This document shows positions 55,860-64,000 of a stretch of 64,000 nucleotides of DNA, in pieces. Below the pieces are notes generated by a model. The model worked only from the letters and a program-made list of their open reading frames with translations. It was not told the DNA's origin and ran no database searches. Source of the DNA: Thysanoteuthis rhombus (lineage: Eukaryota > Mollusca > Cephalopoda > Oegopsida > Thysanoteuthidae); assembly GCA_963457665.1 (NCBI GenBank), contig OY735201.1:29330841-29394840 (forward strand), read 5' to 3'. The translations under genes and the position numbers were made by a program. The stretch's first letter is position 1. Each line of letters opens with the position of its first letter.

Positions 55860-57480
55860 AAAAAATGTGTTAGTGTAGAATGTGTTAATGTAGATGTGAA
55901 AACCTGGAAAGCATTGAACAAGAATATTTAAACATAAAATAGACAAAAACTAATAATGCAGAGACACTAAATAGCTATTCCTTGTGTCATATACCCACAT
56001 GAGACTAAACTTTGCAAAATAAGATTGTTGAATTTTACCATTGTATGAATGCTTTTTATCTATTTTATGTTGAAATATTCTTGTTTAGTGTTTTTTTCCA
56101 AGTTTTTTTTAATTACAATTTTCTGATTTTTTAAGATGTCATTTATAAGTTCTAGGTGGACAATTAGATTATTCTAATTTCATCATTGTTATCTCTCAGC
56201 TGATTATTACATGATCTTATTAGCCACATACTAAGATTTTCAGAAAAAAAAAAAACAGTGTCAAATTAATATCAATATTTTCATACAACTGCCAGAAACT
56301 GCATCCTCAACAATAAGTACTATATGTTGGGAAAAAAAAAATCACCCCTGGGTAAATTCTTGATTACAATATGAATGCTTAGAACAACTATGCCATGAAG
56401 ACAGATACATATGTTAGGTGATTCATTTCTGATGCTATGTGATCAGTGCCAAACTTTAAAAATTTTTTAATTCTCTGAACTATAGATCTTGTTATATTTT
56501 TTAAAATTCAAGTTGTTTTTTTTAAAGGGAAAAAACCTTTGGAGGGTCAGGTTAAATGTGTCCCAGAAGTTTTATGTGTAATTTAGTTCAACAGATTTAG
56601 CATGCATTGTGTTGTATCAAATTTGGAATAAAATTTTCCCAAAACTTTGTATCCTATGTTTTTCAGAGCAATTTTTCTGACTTGGTGTTATAAAAAAAAA
56701 AGTTACTAACAATAAAAGTCTCCACGAGAGGACACAGATTTTCATTACAATTGTTTGAATTTTACATGAGTTACGACAAAATTAAAGTCAATGGTTTGTG
56801 TAAAAACTGAACTTAATCATGGGGGCAGTGCACTAAAACACCTGTCTAATACAATGCAGAAGTTGCAGTAATCATCTCCAGTCGGAATAGAAGTAAGGAG
56901 TGAAGTATGACCTTGTCACAACCATGCTTCTTCTCAATATGTATCGGTTGATATGTGACACTATGGAAATGAAGGATTAATTAAAAGTGGAAACTAAGAT
57001 GACCTTCCAAGGTTGAGTGTAATTTACAAATCCGAATGGGCTTTGAGAGAAACCAGACTTGGACAGGAAACAGATAAAAATCCAAACTGTAAAGCAATTA
57101 ATAATAAATCCAAGAGTAAAAATACTAAAAAGGGTTGGATGAGCAAGGCTTGGACAGAATACAAATAAATGATTAATTTTCTTTCTTTGAGAGGTTTATG
57201 AATTCCTGAGTTTAGGGAAATCCTTCTCAGAAGGATTGACTGTTTTAACTCCTGGGCAGGTAAATTGATTGCCCCCCACCCCACCGCCTATTGCCTATGC
57301 ATATTTCTAAGGGAAAATTATGAATTCCCAAATCTGGTGAGGGTGGAAGAAAAATCACCAAGTCAGCACAATTTCAAATTTACTAGCTGAGAGAGGAAAA
57401 TCAATCATAAACTTTTCAGCCACTGGCCCCATACACAAAGGGAGCTGACCATCATTTAAGTCAACTATTTTTGAGTAGTC
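55860..57480. other. unassigned AT-rich stretch
   Basis: Includes a family B tail-like block GAAGTTGCAGTAATCATCTC at 56859. The 86-codon minus frame 57024-57284 is Leu-rich with no motif. No gene supported. Confidence 0.35.
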
Positions 57481-57504
57481 ACAGAGAGAAGAGAAGCTAC
57501 TTGG

Positions 57505-57770
57505 ACACTGCAAATAATTCCACAATCCCTGTGACCATGAATAGTCATGACCCAGTAGACTTGAACTTTGTTGAAACCATACAAATAGATATGCCAAGAG
57601 ACATCAAGAGGATACCCTGAAAGACTCATTGCTTTGACACAAGAATTGAAGCAATACAAATAGACATATCAAGAGACATCAAATAGATAACCCAAAAGAC
57701 AGACTGATAGTCATTCCATAATGTCCGCAACCACATTGATATATATTTTGACCAGTCATCCTGTAATAAT
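57505..57770. repeat. 75-bp tandem duplication within a larger diverged repeat
   Basis: ACAAATAGATATGCCAAGAG (57581) and ACAAATAGACATATCAAGAG (57656) start units 75 bp apart. The flanking AATTCCACAATCCCTGTGAC and CATTCCATAATGTCCGCAAC blocks (~205 bp apart) suggest an older outer repeat. Confidence 0.7.
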
Positions 57771-57774
57771 ACTG

Positions 57775-58190
57775 ACATAAATCTTGTTGCATATTATACA
57801 CCCTGTATCAATTGTTCCTTTTCGATATGTGACACCTCTGCAGGTCTTTGTTCGAGAGCTGCAGAAATCTTTGGTTGACAGCTGCACCCTCTTGGATCTG
57901 AACATAATGTAGGCGAGGTGGGAGCGACTCAAAGCAGAGTTCACAATGACCAGTCAACAACGGCCTGACCAGCATCGCACTTCACCAACCGGTGAAGGGT
58001 AGCAGACACCAGCCTGCAGTACTTTCACAGACATACTTCTCAGGTTTCTTCAGCTGAATGTATGTCTTACTTCCACAATTGTCTGCATAATTTATGGAAT
58101 ATGGATAAAGCTTTATCCAAAAATTTTAGGCAACAAATTTTCTTAAATGTTTTGAACAGAAAGATCTTGACTTATCTAAATTCAAAATAA
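57775..58190. other. unassigned, locally CpG-richer
   Basis: 57840-58010 is relatively GC- and CpG-rich (TGTAGGCGAGGTGGGAGCG, CACCAACCGGTGAAGGG). No frame or motif decides its nature. Confidence 0.3.
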
Positions 58191-58193
58191 ATG

Positions 58194-58640
58194 TGTCAGG
58201 TTAGTCACTCAGTAGAAATCATTATATAACCAATGTCTTTTGGCAGCATGCCGTGTTGGGGCTAATCAATTAGAAAATTTGGAAAAGAGGATGATTATTG
58301 AATGAGTTACTTCTTGTGCCTTTTGTTGGGCAGTGATCATCGAAAAAGATAGAATTTTCAGAATTGGATACAAACCAAAGGATCAATTTAGCTCAAACTT
58401 ACATTGTAAACAAAACCCACCCATCTAAAAATGTATTTAGGATGGAAAATTTGGAGAAAAATTTTTTTAATAAAAATAACAAGGGGTTAATTCTTAAATT
58501 ATCAGCCATCCGGCTCCATAGCTTGCACATGTGATACATACATACATACATTCATACATAGCCAGTCAGACCAACTAAAAAACTGAAAGAAACTTATGCA
58601 GACAGTTTTGGTGAGAGCTTTGGTGGATGGTTTCTTACTA
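58194..58640 (+). repeat. family A repeat, full-length, forward
   Basis: GTCAGGTTAGTCACTCAGTA to GGTGGATGGTTTCTTACTA. Confidence 0.9.
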
Positions 58641-58644
58641 GTCC

Positions 58645-59540
58645 ATGACCAATCACTTCGCAGATGGTTATCGTAAGTGTACAGCAATAGGCTCAACTGA
58701 TGGCTGCAAATGTTACTATAAGTGTGACAAATATGGCTTGTATTACATGAATGATTTTTTTCAACTTGATATGATTTTTTGTCATTCAACTGATATAGAA
58801 AAATGAATGTTTTCTTCAATTATTTCTCTTAATTTTCTCATTCAACAGAAATCCATCATGAAACAGAGTCAGAATCATAATGTGGATTGTTCAAACATCA
58901 AAATAAAGAAGAGAATACAGAACATAGTAGCTTTGAAAATAACAAGAACAGCAACTTTTTAAAAATGGTGTGTTGGACACTTATCAGGATAGCCACTCCA
59001 ATAAAATGGAATTCAATCCAGAATTTTAGAGAGAAAAGAAACTACATTTCATGGTACCAGTGATGATATTTGAAGTAAAAAGTTTAAATGTATAAAATAT
59101 TCAGAGTTGAAGAAGAGCAATAATTAAGCAAGACAAAATTGGAAAAAATGAAATAAAAAAAAGGAATGAGAAAATGCCAACCTGGAAATAATCCTTGTCC
59201 TTTCATTAATGTTTTGGTTATGAAAAATGAGTAAATATTGAATTTTCTACTGTTGAATTCAAATCTGGTACATTATTTTTCCCAATTTGATAGGGAAATA
59301 CTGTTAAACCTTCATATATACGATCACTGTAAATCCAAGAATGAAAGCAGAGAAACACAAACACATTTGAGTAAGGGGGAAAGAGTTGCAAATTGAATAT
59401 GATGACACACAGAGAAAAGGAAATAGCAAGTGGGAACTTCCCACATGGAGAAAAGCTTTTATTGTGATTTGACCGCAGAAGAATTTGGGATTGTCTCTTT
59501 ATAATGAAAAACTAAATGCTGACAATTGTGAGTGATTTGT
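58645..59540. other. unassigned AT-rich stretch
   Basis: Nothing recognised. Confidence 0.3.
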
Positions 59541-59543
59541 TTA

Positions 59544-59972
59544 AGACCGTCAACCAAGACTGTAGTCTGAACTATCAAAATGTTTTTTTTTTCAGTTGTC
59601 AAGTTGGTCCAGCTGGTTGGCTTTCTATCATGTGTACAGGTCACATCAATGGACTGAGAGGGCTGAAATTCTGAACATTTGCTCCTTATTGTGTCTTGGA
59701 AAAAACTTTTTCTTTCCACCCCCACCAAATAGAATTTTAATGGAGGTTGCAGTTTGCAATGTAAATTTATGTCAAATCGATCCCTTAGTTTGTATCCAGC
59801 AGCACATATTCTTTTTTCTGAAAGTTCAGCCGTTTTTAGTGATCATTACCCGACAAAAGGGGAGAGAAGTCAGCACTTTTTCAAGTTTTTAATTGACCCC
59901 TCCCCACACAGCATGCTACCAAGAGGTTCGTCATGCAACAGCTTCTATTGAGTGAATAACGAGACCTGTTTC
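59544..59972 (-). repeat. family A repeat, full-length, reverse
   Basis: AGACCGTCAACCAAGACTGT to GAGTGAATAACGAGACCTGT. Frames of 98 and 65 codons inside are repeat-derived. Confidence 0.88.
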
Positions 59973-60180
59973 TTTCTTACTGATCAAATTATAATTAGTT
60001 AAATGCTGCATTTGTGGGGCAAAGGCTAGATTTATTTAAGCACACCTCTGAACACCTCTGAAAACATTTATTTATTTAGAGTAAGAAGTCTTTCTTTGAG
60101 TCAATTGATTCTCATGCTTTCAAAATACATATGGAAGTATTCTGCAAATATTATTTTCAATAAAAATCTTGTATGCCCAT

Positions 60181-60271
60181 TTTTGGCATTTGTTGGCCAT
60201 TTTTGGCTTTTGTTGGCCATTTTTGGCTTCTGTTGGCCATATTTGGCTTCTGTTGGCCATTTTCGGTTTTT
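60181..60271 (+). repeat. 20-bp minisatellite
   Basis: Four units TTTTGGCTTCTGTTGGCCAT, 20 bp each at 60181, 60201, 60221 and 60241, plus a partial fifth. Nearly identical, so recent. The 20-bp period rotates the reading frame, so the hydrophobic 63-codon frame is an artefact. Confidence 0.95.
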
Positions 60272-60274
60272 CTA

Positions 60275-60825
60275 AAATACAAAAATGCAAACTTCAGATA
60301 TTCTATTGTGATATCATTGCGGCTCATTTGTATTTAATCAGAGATATGTTCGTTTCATGACATCAAACCTCTTCCTTCCTATTTCTATTGTTTAATATAA
60401 TTATATCAGACTGACCAAAAAGCATCTTATAGAGATATATGGACACATCTAGAATTTAAATAATCCAGATTAGAATTATCAGAAAAGTGGAAATATATCA
60501 AAAGATTCCATGATTGGGCAGAGGCTGCATCTGGCTGGATCTAATGCTCCCAAAACCATGCCTGACCCCAGGGTCATCAGCTGATGAAGGCTTTGGATGC
60601 ACTACTGTTGTTTTTCTCAGCAGTAGTTAAATGAATTTATCAGATCTTAGTTTCTTGAAATAAGAATTCAAAACCTTCTTCAAAAGGACAAATTGTGGTA
60701 TTAGATATTCAATAGATGACTTATTGTTGCTATTTTATCATAAAATGTCTCAGCAAATAACGCATGTTGAAAAAACATCTGGTTTATTTCTGTGAAAAAA
60801 ATCACGGATATATTTGTGTTTTTTC
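60275..60825. other. unassigned stretch
   Basis: No recognised element. Confidence 0.3.
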
Positions 60826-60827
60826 AG

Positions 60828-60950
60828 ACCCCACCCCCACTAAATTCGTGTCAGCGGGAGAGTCCATCGTTTCAAATGAGCGAAGAGTCCATTGTTACGG
60901 ACAGAGAGATAGGAAAAATCACGCAGCTCATTATACGTATAAATAACTGG
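60828..60950 (+). CDS. candidate coding exon, unknown protein
   Basis: An acceptor-like TATTTGTGTTTTTTCAG ends at 60827 and is followed by CpG-containing, non-repetitive sequence. Two frames stay open: one gives TPPPLNSCQRESPSFQMSEE and EIGKITQLIIRI (phase 0, open to 61103), the other DPTPTKFVSAGESIVSNERR to a stop at 60946. The coordinates given cover the shared part. A possible donor is AC|GTATAA near 60938. No family recognised and the frame is undecided. Confidence 0.25.
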
Positions 60951-61204
60951 ACATCAGAGGTCAAAATACTGAACATCTTTTTAGTTACCTCCCTTAGATG
61001 GAGTCATTTAAAGTTATTCCCCTTTAACAGTAATTCTATCCAAGCAAAAATACGAAATAGTTTAATAGAAAATCGAGTTTACAATATCTTCCTTGAAAAG
61101 TAGACGTTGAATAGTTGTAAAAAAAATGTGAGCATAAAATAATTCATTGCATAAATTATTCTTTTAATAGAGATGTCTACATAAATAGATGTGAGCAAGA
61201 TATC

Positions 61205-61500
61205 TTGACCTGCATGAATGAATCACCATCGTCTGCGCATGTACCAGAACTAATTATCTAAAAAATTATCTGAAAAGGATAGATTTTTTCATCTGGAATT
61301 ATCTTAAAAAAATAGATCTTTTATCTAAAATTTCCTAAAGATACAAAAAAAAAACAGCACAAGATTTGGGTATTGAAGGTCCAAAATGACCATAGAGACC
61401 TCATAAAGCACTTATTTGAAAAAACAAAAAAACACATTTTCAGAAGATGCAAATTGTCAAAGTTGCAGCCTCCAAAAAGTGACCAGGAGATTGCATATGA
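61205..61500 (+). repeat. family C repeat, copy
   Basis: TGAATGAATCACCATCGTCT, ACCAGAACTAATTATCTAAA, AAAATGACCATAGAGACCTC and GTTGCAGCCTCCAAAAAGTG. The GAGACACAC end has turned into a CA microsatellite. Confidence 0.75.
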
Positions 61501-61568
61501 GCGCACGCACACACACACACACACGCACGCGTGAGCATACACACACATACACACACACACACACACAC
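61501..61568. repeat. (CA)n microsatellite
   Basis: CACACA with GCACGCACGCGTGAGCAT interruptions. Confidence 0.95.
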
Positions 61569-61569
61569 C

Positions 61570-62175
61570 AGTCAATAATACTTTATTATTAAGGATTGGT
61601 TTGAGCCGTCATTAAAGTTTATAATTAGTAACCATATTTCTAGACTTGAACTTATAGAACTAATGCTGAACAGTTTGCACTGAGGTAAAGTTATCTTCAA
61701 ATGCTTTCTTGACTCTATCAGCAGCTTGAGCAGCATTATGTCCTAATTTGAAACCATACTTGAAAATTATTCTACCTCCTTGAGTAGATACTATTGCTGT
61801 TAAGAGCTCAAACCCCACAAATAATGATGAAATATATCTCTACTTACATTGAATCTGCAGTAAAAAAAAAAATGCAATGACATCAGTAAATTTTTCTATT
61901 CTCTGTGATAAAAAACTGACATTTCATTTGTAACAATCAAAAATATATCATTCCTTTGTCAAGTTTGGATCAGATTAAAAGTAGACATTTTTTTGTCAGA
62001 TAATAGAAACTAAGAACGTTCGATTTTCCAAGAAAAATAATTGATTTCATCACAGCACAAAAGATGAGACAAGAAGTGTGCTTCACAACACAATGAATTA
62101 CTGTTCCATATTGAACACTGCTGAGTGTAAATATCGCTGCTTTTCAGAAGAATGTGAAGATATATCAATAGATAT
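61570..62175. other. unassigned stretch
   Basis: Nothing recognised apart from poly-A runs. Confidence 0.3.
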
Positions 62176-62179
62176 CTGT

Positions 62180-62530
62180 AACTCACATAAATGAATCATC
62201 ATAGCCCGTGTAAGCACCAAGAACTGATCAGCTAAAAAATTATCTAAAATTATCTAAAAAAAAAGAACCACCAATCTAAAATTATCAAAAAAAAAAAATT
62301 CCAGCTCAAGATTTTGTCCAAATGAAAAAAACAAAACATTTTTAGATAGTGCTTAGTGGTGTACTCATGCTAATTTTCAAGGTTGTAGCCCCCAAAATGT
62401 AGCAAAAATGTGATTTCCTGATCATCTGGGCATTTGGAGACACACAGAGAGACATATAGAGAGACACATGCACACTCAAGGAGCAAAGAATCTGTAGCCC
62501 ACTTGGCTGGTTGGTAGAGTGGGTCATTTA
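62180..62530 (+). repeat. family C repeat, near full-length
   Basis: ACATAAATGAATCATCATAG, TAGTGCTTAGTGGTGTACTC, GGTTGTAGCCCCCAAAATG, GGAGACACACAGAGAGACA and AATCTGTAGCCCACTTGGCT. Confidence 0.8.
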
Positions 62531-62724
62531 TCCTTATTCATGGCTCTCCACATCCTCCTTTCTCAATTCTATTCTCTATAAACTGCATTGCTATGATTGT
62601 TTTAGGAGATATAGAGGAGTGGTTTCCTGTTGCCTGCTCCGTGGTTTTTGAAAACAGACTTGTCCATTCACAAGACCAGTCAACTCCCAAGACCAGAGAA
62701 TCCTGTTTACCTTACTATTCAATC

Positions 62725-62850
62725 CATAGCTGAGGGAAAAAAAGATGGATTCTTGCTTTTCCCAAGAGCATTAGTGCGAAGTGAATGTTTTCAGCCCTGG
62801 CTGGAGTTTGAACTCAGTTTGCTGATCCACTGACCATGACATCAACTCTG
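62725..62850 (+). repeat. family F repeat, copy 5
   Basis: TGCTTTTCCCAAGAGCATTA, GTGCGAAGTGAATGTTTTC and GGAGTTTGAACTCAGTTTGC, best preserved at the B-box-like end. It lies just downstream of a family C copy. Confidence 0.6.
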
Positions 62851-62974
62851 GCAACACTCGCTCTTTCTGAGTGGAAGACAGAGAGGAGGTATTGTGAGAA
62901 AAATTAAGCAACATGGCTCTGAAAGTTATTTAAAAAAACATTAATGTGTGAGTTCTCTCCTATAAATTATAAGA

Positions 62975-63260
62975 AATTGAAACTGACAGCATAGGTTTCT
63001 TTGGTTTTCAAGTTGGTCCAGCTGGCTGGCAATGGAGGGAAGAATCAATTTGCAATGTAAATTATGCTAAATTAGCCTGTTAGTTTGTGTGTGGTAGCGT
63101 TCATGCTTGTCTATGTTTTTAGTGAGCCAACAAAAGGCGTGAGAATCAACTTTTCATAGATCACCCCTTTTCCCCATTTTTTAAATTGATCATCCCCAAC
63201 ACAGGTAGTGACCAAAAGATGTTGGTCATATGATGATTTCTGTTGTGAGAATAATCAGAA
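62975..63260 (-). repeat. family A repeat, reverse, internally deleted
   Basis: AAACTGACAGCATAGGTTTC to GATTTCTGTTGTGAGAATAA. The ATACAT/GGAGCTAGAGGGCTGAAAA block is deleted at about 63035. Confidence 0.82.
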
Positions 63261-63359
63261 GTAAGCGACCAGGAATTAATTCATATTTCAATATAGGTTT
63301 CTGAAAGTTGAGCATTCCTATAAAAACCATTCAGAAGCTGGAATGGTACAAAGTGAAGA

Positions 63360-63585
63360 AGCAATTAACACACATTATCAAAAGAAGTGACTACAGATGG
63401 AGCATCAGGCTAACTGACTGGTGTCCACTGGACAATGAATGCAGTAGGAAAAGACCAGACACATGATGGAGGGATGAGAAAGAAAACTGCCAGCAAAACA
63501 TGGCAGAGATTAGCGCAATCATGCTCATCACAGAGGGAGATGGGAGAGATTTTTGTGAACTTATAACTGTTTATGATGATGATGA
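63360..63585 (+). mobile_element. second LINE family, 3' end, copy 3
   Basis: ACAGATGGAGCATCAGGCTA, GTAGGAAAAGACCAGACACA, ACATGGCAGAGATTAGCGCA and TGTTTATGATGATGATGAC match 11870-12070. The tail leads straight into the next (TA)n tract. Confidence 0.78.
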
Positions 63586-63586
63586 C

Positions 63587-63656
<70 letters not shown>

Positions 63657-63662
63657 ATATGT
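63586..63662. repeat. (TA)n microsatellite at a LINE tail
   Basis: Long TA tract starting at the end of the GATGATGACG tail. The 77-codon frame reading into it is an artefact. Confidence 0.95.
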
Positions 63663-63797
63663 ATATATACATATTATCAAGAAATGAATATCATCTGAAA
63701 GAAATGATTATAAATTGTTTTATATCATATTAATGACCATGAATAAACAAAATGAGAATTTTGAGTTAGAAGAGTTATTTGGGCTTTTGCATTAATA

Positions 63798-64000
63798 TTT
63801 AGCTCAATGGTAAGAGCAACACTACATTGGAGCAGCTACCCTATCAGTCACAGGTTCGATTCCTGCAGCAGCCCCATTTTCTTGAATTGTTTATTTTATT
63901 CACATTCTCTTGGCCAAATGATACTTTCACTGAGTAATAATGGAATATCGCTTCAATCATAGTTTCAATATAATATAATGCAACTTAGGATTATACATGT
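63798..64000 (+). mobile_element. tRNA-derived SINE (family S), copy 2
   Basis: A box TTAGCTCAATGGTAAGAGCA (63799) and B box CAGGTTCGATTCCTG (63851) are well preserved, 30-35 nt apart as in tRNA genes, followed by CAGCAGCCCC (tRNA 3' end-like) and a body shared with 6425-6540 (CCATTTTCTTGAATTG and GTTTCAATATAATATAATG). The 5' acceptor strand is not complementary to GCAGCCCC at the right distance, so a SINE head is more likely than a functional tRNA. It runs to the window edge. The A and B boxes would form an internal RNA polymerase III promoter. Confidence 0.72.

Noticed and set aside
60169..60360. 63-codon hydrophobic frame as a membrane peptide
   Set aside because: It is generated by a 20-bp minisatellite that rotates the reading frame.
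63781..63880. Functional tRNA gene
   Set aside because: Both boxes are good, but the 5' acceptor strand is missing at the right distance and a related copy is nested as a repeat at 6425.

Overview
The window looks like AT-rich intergenic or intronic DNA from a large, repeat-laden animal genome. Best guess: a mollusc, probably a cephalopod. The grounds are very abundant (TA)n, (CA)n, (GA)n and TACATA-type microsatellites, decayed RTE-like LINE tails, Tc1/mariner remnants, a Penelope-like (GIY-YIG) fragment, several tRNA-derived SINE-like heads, and a short stretch at about 23256-23300 resembling a repeat I associate with cephalopod genomes. The taxon call is inference. There are no operons, rRNAs, CRISPR arrays or phage, and no complete protein-coding gene that I can support.

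Layout: (1) 1-14.5 kb holds LINE 3' ends (61-345, 2340-2800 minus, 7415-8390, 9036-9520, 11800-12070, 14370-14490 minus), several copies of a ~430-500-bp dispersed repeat (here 'family A'), a SINE nested inside one of those copies, and a tRNA-derived SINE at 13378. (2) 14.5-26 kb is dominated by long (TA)n and TACATA arrays and two dead Tc1/mariner elements (16262-17417 plus; 24764-25435 minus). (3) 26-38 kb has an inverted-repeat element, a ~200-bp tandem duplication, a 53-bp pyrimidine-rich minisatellite whose open frames are low-complexity artefacts, candidate isolated exons (31116, 34658), a ~38-bp minisatellite and a Penelope-like endonuclease remnant at 37270-37720. (4) 38-54 kb is the densest run of family A copies, with a 45-bp minisatellite at 43917-44340 and a slightly CpG-richer stretch at 42.9-43.6 kb that may hold a terminal exon. 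(5) 54-64 kb contains three copies of another dispersed repeat ('family C'), a 20-bp minisatellite, a candidate exon at 60828 and, at the right edge, a SINE that is the sister of the one nested at 6425.

The most notable result is family A: 24 copies or fragments in both orientations, together roughly 8 kb. It carries GATACATACATA and AGCCAGCC tracts at fixed internal positions, which have expanded differently from copy to copy, so it appears to seed microsatellites. Four short open segments flanked by credible splice signals (31116-31210, 34658-34889, 43150-43195, 60828-about 60950) are the best candidates for real exons. None is assigned a function.

Most open frames here are artefacts of microsatellites (Tyr-Ile, Cys-Val, Leu-Ser or His-Thr repeats) or of transposon debris and are not listed as genes. 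All family names (A-H, S) are labels for this window only. Boundaries were read by eye and may be off by tens of bases.
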